This document shows, one piece after another, positions 58,146-64,000 of a stretch of 64,000 nucleotides of DNA; within the stretch, counting starts at the first letter, position 1, and every line of letters begins with the position of its first letter. The stretch covers positions 19,069,983 to 19,133,982 of the forward strand of contig NC_081182.1 of NCBI RefSeq assembly GCF_029867415.1, written 5' to 3'. Under the pieces are notes generated by a model. The model had not been told where the DNA came from. It saw nothing but the letters and a program-made list of their open reading frames with translations, and ran no database searches. Source of the stretch: Vicia villosa. Its lineage: Eukaryota; Streptophyta; Magnoliopsida; Fabales; Fabaceae. Both the position numbers and the translations under genes were made by a program.

Positions 58146-58707
58146 CTTATTTTTTTAGGCAAAAATCTTTATTAGACCAACTTAACTCATCAATAGGTTC
58201 AAATTTTGGAAAAAAGAGATTTTTTACTATGGCAGCTACCGATGATACACACAACTCGTTTGACATTAGTATTTTTATAAGCATTAAGTACATTACGTGT
58301 TCCTTTGACATCAGGTTCAATTACTTCCTTTTGCAATATTAAGGAAAAAATGAGAATTACTCAATAAAACTAGTATGAAAAAGAAAACAAATTTGAAATA
58401 TTTTGTTGTTACCATAGGATTTTAAACCTGACCAAATGGTATAAGGTCAAGCAAGGTGGAAAAATACCTATGCATCCCGTAATTGCAGGGAGAAGAGAGC
58501 TATAATCCAAATTGGTTGCCTCAAGGAGTTGAAGATTCTGAAAAGTAATCCTTATTTTTGTCAATAGCGTACATCTATTGATACGAAGTGCTTGTACAGA
58601 ATATCCTTTGGACAACAATAACTTGAGTAGCCGCGAATCAATAACTCCAAGACGTAGAGTATATATGTAATGCTACTGCCAAATGCAACATTGAATCTTG
58701 ATTCCAT
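58146..58707 (-). pseudogene. reductase-like exons 1-3, copy 5
   Basis: Exons 1-2 at 58468-58707 (INRCTLLTKIRITFQNLQLL, EATNLDYSSLLPAITGC). Exon 3 at 58146-58330 with a CAA acceptor as in copy 3. Confidence 0.83.
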
Positions 58708-59007
58708 TATCCTACCGATACAATTGAATAACAACATCATATTTGGCTAAAAAACACATTTTTTTCAACTTTCCAACGATCAACTAAAAACATAATAGTT
58801 TCAAATACGATTAAAAAACAAATTAATTGAAATGCAAAGGGAGAAGATATGAATTGAAATATTTGACAAGGAAATAATTGACCGCTAACAAAATTTAGGT
58901 TGAACTATAGTAGGGAACACAAAATAGAAAAGCTATTAAAAACTACAACAACATGTGAAAAGAAAAGCAAAGAGGCAAAGATAGAAGCAAACATATATCA
59001 TGACCAA

Positions 59008-59949
59008 CAGGGGTGGCCCTGAGCACGGCTCGTGGGGCGGGAGCCCAGGGCCCCATAATTTTAGGGGCACCAAATTTTTTTATCTCTATATTTATTAAAA
59101 TAGAATTTTCTATTATAAAAATATTTGCTAAAATTTATTTTTTTGAAAAATACTGGCTAACAAATATACAGGGAATAAAAGAATATAGAGAATTTGAATT
59201 TGTAAATGCTAAGGCTAGTGCTAAAAAGATTGGTAATGAAATAGAGATTGAATGTGTGTTTATTCAAAAACGTTAAATTCATAAAAAACAACACTATGAT
59301 GAAAATCCATCTCAACCCCCACAATTGAATCTTGAGTCTGCTGAAGAGTCTTTTCAAAATCACTATTTCTTATGTATTGTAGATCAAACAATTGACTCAC
59401 TTGATAAAAGATTTGAGCAGTATTGCACATATGAAAATATTTTTGGATTCTTGTTTAGTATTGAAAGGCCTAGATCATTATCTGATAGGGACTTGAAAGC
59501 ATGTTGTAAACATCTTGAAATTTGTTTAAAACATGACGATTCTCTTGATATTGAGGGTGAAATTTTGTATGAAGAATTGAAAGTTATCAGAGAAGTTTTA
59601 AGATTTGAATCAAATCAAGCTATATGATATTAACTTCTTTAAAGACTTTTAATTGTTTTCCTAATGCATGCATAGCTTACAAAATTATATTAACTATTCA
59701 TATCAGTGTTGCATCTGTTGAGAAGAAGAAGAAGAAAAAGAAGTGTCTTTATAGTGGTTTATGTTTTGATGTAGTATAAACATTTATTTAAAGATCCATA
59801 CTTGTATTCTTTTTGCACAATGTCAAATGAAAATGTGTTTTTTATGAAATTATTTCTTTTATCCTTATGTATTTATTGTTAAAATAAGTTTATAGGGGCA
59901 CCACTCTTTTGATTCGCCCAAGGCACCCAAATTTAAAGGACCGGCCTTG
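59008..59949 (+). mobile_element. hAT element with transposase relic, 8-bp TSD
   Basis: Ends CAGGGGTGGCCC and, inverted, CAAGGCCGGTCC. The flanks ATGACCAA at 59000-59007 and 59950-59957 are a perfect 8-bp TSD. Inside, 59180-59640 encodes, in two frames, EFVNAKASAKKIGNEIEIEC, IVDQTIDSLDKRFEQY, SDRDLKACCKHLEICLKHDD and LYEELKVIREVL. A trace of the C-terminal dimerisation domain follows (CFPNACIAYKIILTI, near 59660). These are parts of the TTF/ZMYM1-like hAT transposases. The N-terminal zinc finger and catalytic core are deleted. Confidence 0.92.
59325..59627 (+). pseudogene. hAT transposase fragment
   Basis: The longest open piece of the transposase relic (about 100 codons). It aligns with the minus-strand relic at 17850-18300, so the two elements are of one family. 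No DDE residues can be placed. Confidence 0.8.
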
Positions 59950-60559
59950 ATGACCAACATCTTAACTACGAGAAATCAGCTGCCAATGTTATCGGTTATA
60001 ACACAAGTTACACCCAAAAGGCATAAAAACAACCAAAGTTACCCGCTATAACACAAGTTACACCCAAAATGACTATAAAGCTCTAACCATAAAAGATTAA
60101 ACATCCATAACTATTAAATAAGAAAAATGACTATATTTCTTGTAAAATCATACTTTGTTATGTGCTAGTTGCCATAGGCCATAGCTTTATTTCAATTATT
60201 CTTTTATCTTAAAACTACCACCACATATTAAGTTCTTATGGTTGGATTTTCACCTCACTTCACAATAAGCATTAAATTTGGATTGTTCAGGCCTAATTCT
60301 TGTTCATACATAATTTTTTATATTTTTTGCATTTTTAAAATATAAATTAATTAGGTCGATATCTATGATAAAATATATGTTATTTACCGAAATAATTTTA
60401 TTAACAATGTTGTCGAATAGTTACAAAAATTAAAATACAATGAATAAAAATAAATTATTAGAGAAATAATATTAAGAATCACATGATTTTCTAAGGTGAC
60501 AAATAATTTGAAATTAAAAATAGAACAATGGTATTGGTAGGGAAGATACTCAAATTTTT

Positions 60560-61270
60560 TTATTGATGTGGATGCTCTACATATATAGCTCAATTACCAA
60601 GATTCGATCAACAAAGAACATTTTTAACTTTTGCATAATATAGGTGAATTCTTAGCCAGATGTATTGTACTTTGACTGTCGCTATGCAAAACACTCCTCT
60701 TTTGGATGAATCTCAACTTTGTCAACAATCCTTGAAGCCATATCAACTCTTTTTTAGCTTATGTTACTGCTACATACTCAGCCTCTGTACCAGATAGAGC
60801 AACGATCTTTCGTATCCTCGACATCCAACTAACAACTATAGTACTAACAGTAAATATGTAACTGGCGGTACTTCTTCTGTGATCAACTTCATCAGCAAAG
60901 TCCACATCTACATAGCGCAATACTTTTAATTCACCTTTACTAAAGCACAAAGACTTTTCCTTAGTGCCTCGTACATACCTAAAAATCCATTTCACAGCTT
61001 CCCAATGAGCTTTACCTGAATTTGACACAAACTTGCTTAAAACTCCCATTGCATGGTCATTATATGGCCTCGTGTATACCATCACATACATCAAACTTTC
61101 AATGGTTGAAGCATACAAAATCTTAGCCATCAGGTCTTTTTCTTCCTTCGTCTCTGGGTCTGGTCCTTTGATAAGTGAACATGACTAGCTAAAGGTGTGC
61201 TAACTGGTTTCGCATTGTCCATGTTGAATCTTTGCCAATCGGTTACACCTCGAAATTTTTTGAAAAATGC
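60560..61270 (-). pseudogene. copia RT end plus RNase H fragment, copy B
   Basis: Same as 49930-50640: open frame 61130-60759 with SYASTIESLMYVMVYTRP, EAVKWIFRYVRGTKEK, YVDVDFADEVDHRRSTASY and ALSGTEAEYVAV. A few different substitutions show independent decay. Confidence 0.88.
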
Positions 61271-61801
61271 TTTAAAGTCAGGACATGTAATTGATTACAC
61301 CCAACACACAACCGGTTACACCCGCAAAATCATCATTTTACGTTTAGGTTAAAGTCATTCATTTGGTCAACTCTTCTCATCCCCTCTCTTACAAACTCAG
61401 TTGCACCCCCAAACCCTAATCTATCTATCTACTTAAAATAAATCCAAGGTTGTCATGATGGCAACCCTAGGCACATATCATCATGATGCCAAAACCCCAA
61501 ATATATTATTTACTAATAACCCCCAATATATCATTTACTAATTTGACCTTTTATTAAAAATAAATAATAATAATAATAAGAATAATAAGAATAATAATAA
61601 TAATATAAATACTATTAATCCACCACTATAAATGAATACAAAATAACACATAAATATTTAAACTATACTTTTTTTCTATTTCATAATTCATATTATTTAA
61701 TTATGACTATTCACCTGCTTAATAAATTGATATACATTTTGGTTAATAACTTAATTAGGTATTATTTTTTATTTTTTATTATTTTTCTATGCATAATCAC
61801 A

Positions 61802-61850
<49 letters not shown>

Positions 61851-62228
61851 TTTAACTTATTATCATTTAATTTATATTCTTATATTTTATAGTAATAATA
61901 TTGAATAGAATATGAATGAATTGAAACTAATACATAAATAGAAATTTATGGAGAATAAATAGTAAAAGATAGTGAAGGGTTAAAAAATAAGAGTAAAATA
62001 AAATATCACAAAAATTATAAAATATGCTAAAATTTATGGAGAGTTTAAAAAGTTATAAATTAACTTAAAGAGTGTTAATTGAAATATTAATTAGACCTAA
62101 TAAATATTTAAACTACGTCTTACTAATTTGATTGGTTATTATTTTCTTATTTTTTATTGTTCTACTTATATTCACATGTCTGCACGTTGCGTGTGTGCAT
62201 GCGCGTGTAAAAATAAAATCTTAACAAC
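61271..62228. other. noncoding array tail
   Basis: Holds the empty MITE site GGCACATATCATC near 61470, a TA tract at 61805-61847 and the uninterrupted LINE target text at 61901-61918. No gene. Confidence 0.65.
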
Positions 62229-62799
62229 CTTATTTTTTAGGCAGAAATCTTTATTAGACCAACATAACTCATCAATAGGTTCAGATTTTGGAAAAAAGAG
62301 AGTTTTTACTATGGCAGCTACCGACGATACACACAACTCGTTTGACATTAGTATTTTTACAAGCATTAAGTACATTACGTGTTCCTTGGACCTCAGGTTC
62401 AATTACTTCCTTCTGCAATATTAAGGAAAAATGAGAATAACTCAATCAAACTTGTATGCAAAAGAAAACAAATTTGAAATACTTTTGTTGTTACTGTAGG
62501 ATTATAAACCTGACCAAATGGTATAAGGTCAAGCAAGGTGGAAAAATACCTATGCACCCCTTATTTGCATGGAGAAGAGAGCTATAATTCAAATTGGTTG
62601 CCTCAAGGAGTTGAAGATTCTGAAAAGTAATCCTTATTTTTGTCAATAGCGTACATCTATTAATACGGAGTGCATGTACAAAAAATACTTTGGACAATAA
62701 TAAATTGAGTAGCCACGAATCAATAAAACCATCTACTCCAATGGCGTAGAGTATATATGTAGTGCTACTGCCAGATGTGACGTTGAATCTTGATGCCAT
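62229..62799 (-). pseudogene. reductase-like exons 1-3, copy 6 (best preserved)
   Basis: Exons 1-2 (62550-62799) give one open frame: MASRFNVTSGSSTTYILYAI, then GVDGFIDSWLLNLLLSKVFF and INRCTLLTKIRITFQNLQLL. The dinucleotide loop TGxxGFIG is degraded to GVDGFID (last Gly to Asp). An intron of about 137 bases with GT and CAG leads to exon 3 (62229-62412), KEVIEPEVQGTRN-like with KRVV and CWSNKDFCLKN. No later exons, so no YxxxK active site. Confidence 0.87.
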
Positions 62800-63412
62800 T
62801 ATCCTACATATACAATTGAATAACAACAACATATTTGGCTAAAAAATACATTTTTTTAACTTTCCAAAGATCAACTAAAAAGCATAATCGTTTCAAATAT
62901 GATTAAAAAAACAAATTAATTGAAATGCAGAGGGAGAAGATATGAATTGAAATATTGACAAGAGAATAATTGACCGCTAACAAAATTTAGGTTGAACTAT
63001 AGTAGAGAACTATTAAAAACTACAACAACATGTGAAAATAATAAACAATTGTAATATTTAATAAATAGATAAATGTGTTAAGATTAGATGGTATCATGTG
63101 ATTGGTTGAAAGTACATTACCCAACTTTTTGTGATGGGTAGAGAAGTTGTCCCCAATAAAATATCACAAAAATTATAAAATATTCTAAATTTTATGGAAA
63201 GTTTATAAAATATAATGGTAATAGGAGTTTAAAAAGTAATAAATTACTTTAAAGAGTGTTAATTGGAATATTAATTAGACCAAATAAATATTTAAACTAC
63301 GTCTTACTAATTTGATTGGTTATTATTTTCTTATTTGTTATTGTTCTACTCATATTCACATGTCTGCATGTTGCGCGCGTGCATGCGCGTGTAAAAATAA
63401 AATCTTAACAAC
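62800..63412. other. noncoding array DNA
   Basis: Repeats text from 46800-47000 and then, after a junction near 63010-63150, restarts the AT-rich run-in for another reductase copy. Confidence 0.6.
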
Positions 63413-63597
63413 CTTATTTTTTAGGCAGAAATCTTTAATAGACCAACATAACTCATCAATAGGTTCAGATTTTGGAAAAAAAGAGATTTTTTACTATGGC
63501 AGCTACCGACGATACACACAACTCGTTTGACATTAGTATTTTTACAAGCATTAAGTACATTACGTGTTCCTTGGACCTTAGGTTCAATTACTTCCTT
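63413..63597 (-). pseudogene. reductase-like exon 3, copy 7
   Basis: Reads KEVIEPKVQGTRNVLNACKN and KRVVCIVGSCHSKKS. The acceptor is CGG instead of CAG. The copy ends near 63663, so exons 1-2 are absent, as in copy 1. Confidence 0.83.
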
Positions 63598-63663
63598 CCG
63601 CAATATTAAAGAAAAATGAGAATAACTCAATCAAACTTGTATGCAAAAGAAAACAAATTTAAA

Positions 63664-63829
63664 ATATTTTTGGATTCTCTCCAAGTGGTGAAATGCCACT
63701 TTATTTCATTTTCACACACTATAAAGAAAACAAACTCTAGGCCTAGTACTTGTTGATAAGGTTTTGAAAAAACAACCACATATAAATAAAGTTTTAAAGT
63801 AAACTCAGTACTAGATTACAACTTTCACA
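63664..63829. other. start of non-array sequence
   Basis: Similarity to the array stops near 63663. Two TATA-like strings (CTATAAAG near 63719, TATAAATA near 63781) precede the small ORF. Confidence 0.5.
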
Positions 63830-63985
63830 ATGAATAATCTTTATCGAATAATTTCCTTATCGTTATGTTGGGTGTGTTTACTATTTATTGTTGCCTTTCT
63901 TTTATTAGGCTACAATATGCATAAGAAAACATTAAAGAATATGTTCTTGAATAAAAGCAAATTCTTCGGTGATGCATTTTCATAA
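63830..63985 (+). CDS. candidate small peptide with N-terminal membrane segment (51 aa)
   Basis: I do not recognise it. ATG at 63830 and TAA at 63983-63985. Residues 7-27 (IISLSLCWVCLLFIVAFLLLG) are strongly hydrophobic and could be a signal anchor or uncleaved signal peptide. The tail is basic (HKKTLKNMFLNKSKFF). TATAAATA lies about 50 bases upstream. In AT-rich DNA a 51-codon ORF can occur by chance, so expression data would decide. Confidence 0.3.
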   Translation: MNNLYRIISLSLCWVCLLFIVAFLLLGYNMHKKTLKNMFLNKSKFFGDAFS

Positions 63986-64000
63986 GATGTATTTTTCATT

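Larger units (their letters stand above)
53455..62110. repeat. long tandem duplication, copy B
   Basis: Sister of 42124-51970. It lacks the 2.0 kb TIR element and the MITE at 50847, but has its own MITE at 57095 and a hAT at 59008. About 170 bases are deleted near 60525. Confidence 0.88.

Overview
The window is nuclear DNA of a flowering plant, most likely a legume. The reasons are intron-containing fragments of plant gene families (RHD3-like GTPase, AOP-like dioxygenase, cinnamoyl-CoA-reductase-like reductase), Ty1/copia and LINE relics, a Mutator-like element with a plant-mobile-domain gene, and an LTR of about 4.6 kb of the kind I associate with the Ogre lineage in galegoid legumes. The family assignment is inference. 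The sequence is very AT-rich, and I see no gene that looks intact and functional apart from two doubtful small ORFs.

Layout. 1-2.8 kb: 3' half of a copia retrotransposon with its 3' LTR. 2.8-9 kb: small inverted-repeat elements, microsatellites and a 1.7 kb TIR element inserted between two (TA)n tracts. 9.7-14.6 kb: AT-rich tandem repeats, possibly a Helitron, split by a 3.1 kb Mutator-like element with a 9-bp target duplication and a decayed plant-mobile-domain gene. 14.6-20 kb: (TA)n-linked fold-back elements, two exons of an RHD3-like pseudogene, a hAT transposase relic and an internally deleted LINE. 20.3-26.5 kb: two Ogre-like LTR pieces in opposite orientation; the first carries a 55-codon ORF with its own TATA box. 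27-31 kb: a large fold-back element with a deleted copia element nested inside (TSD and both LTRs intact). 31-34.5 kb: a chain of (TA)n tracts and fold-back elements.

34.5-64 kb is a nested tandem array. Seven copies of the first exons of one reductase pseudogene (minus strand), three copies of a copia RNase H fragment, three copies of a LINE tail and a roughly 200-bp minisatellite recur in the same order. Two long copies, about 42.1-52.0 kb and 53.5-62.1 kb, can be aligned by eye. Each was later hit by different transposons: a 2.0 kb Mutator-like element, two GC-rich hAT MITEs and a 0.94 kb hAT. The sister copies keep the empty sites, and one appears to keep an excision footprint.

Nothing here forms an operon or pathway. 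The window records repeated insertion, duplication and decay, and the clean target duplications and paralogous empty sites let the order of events be read.
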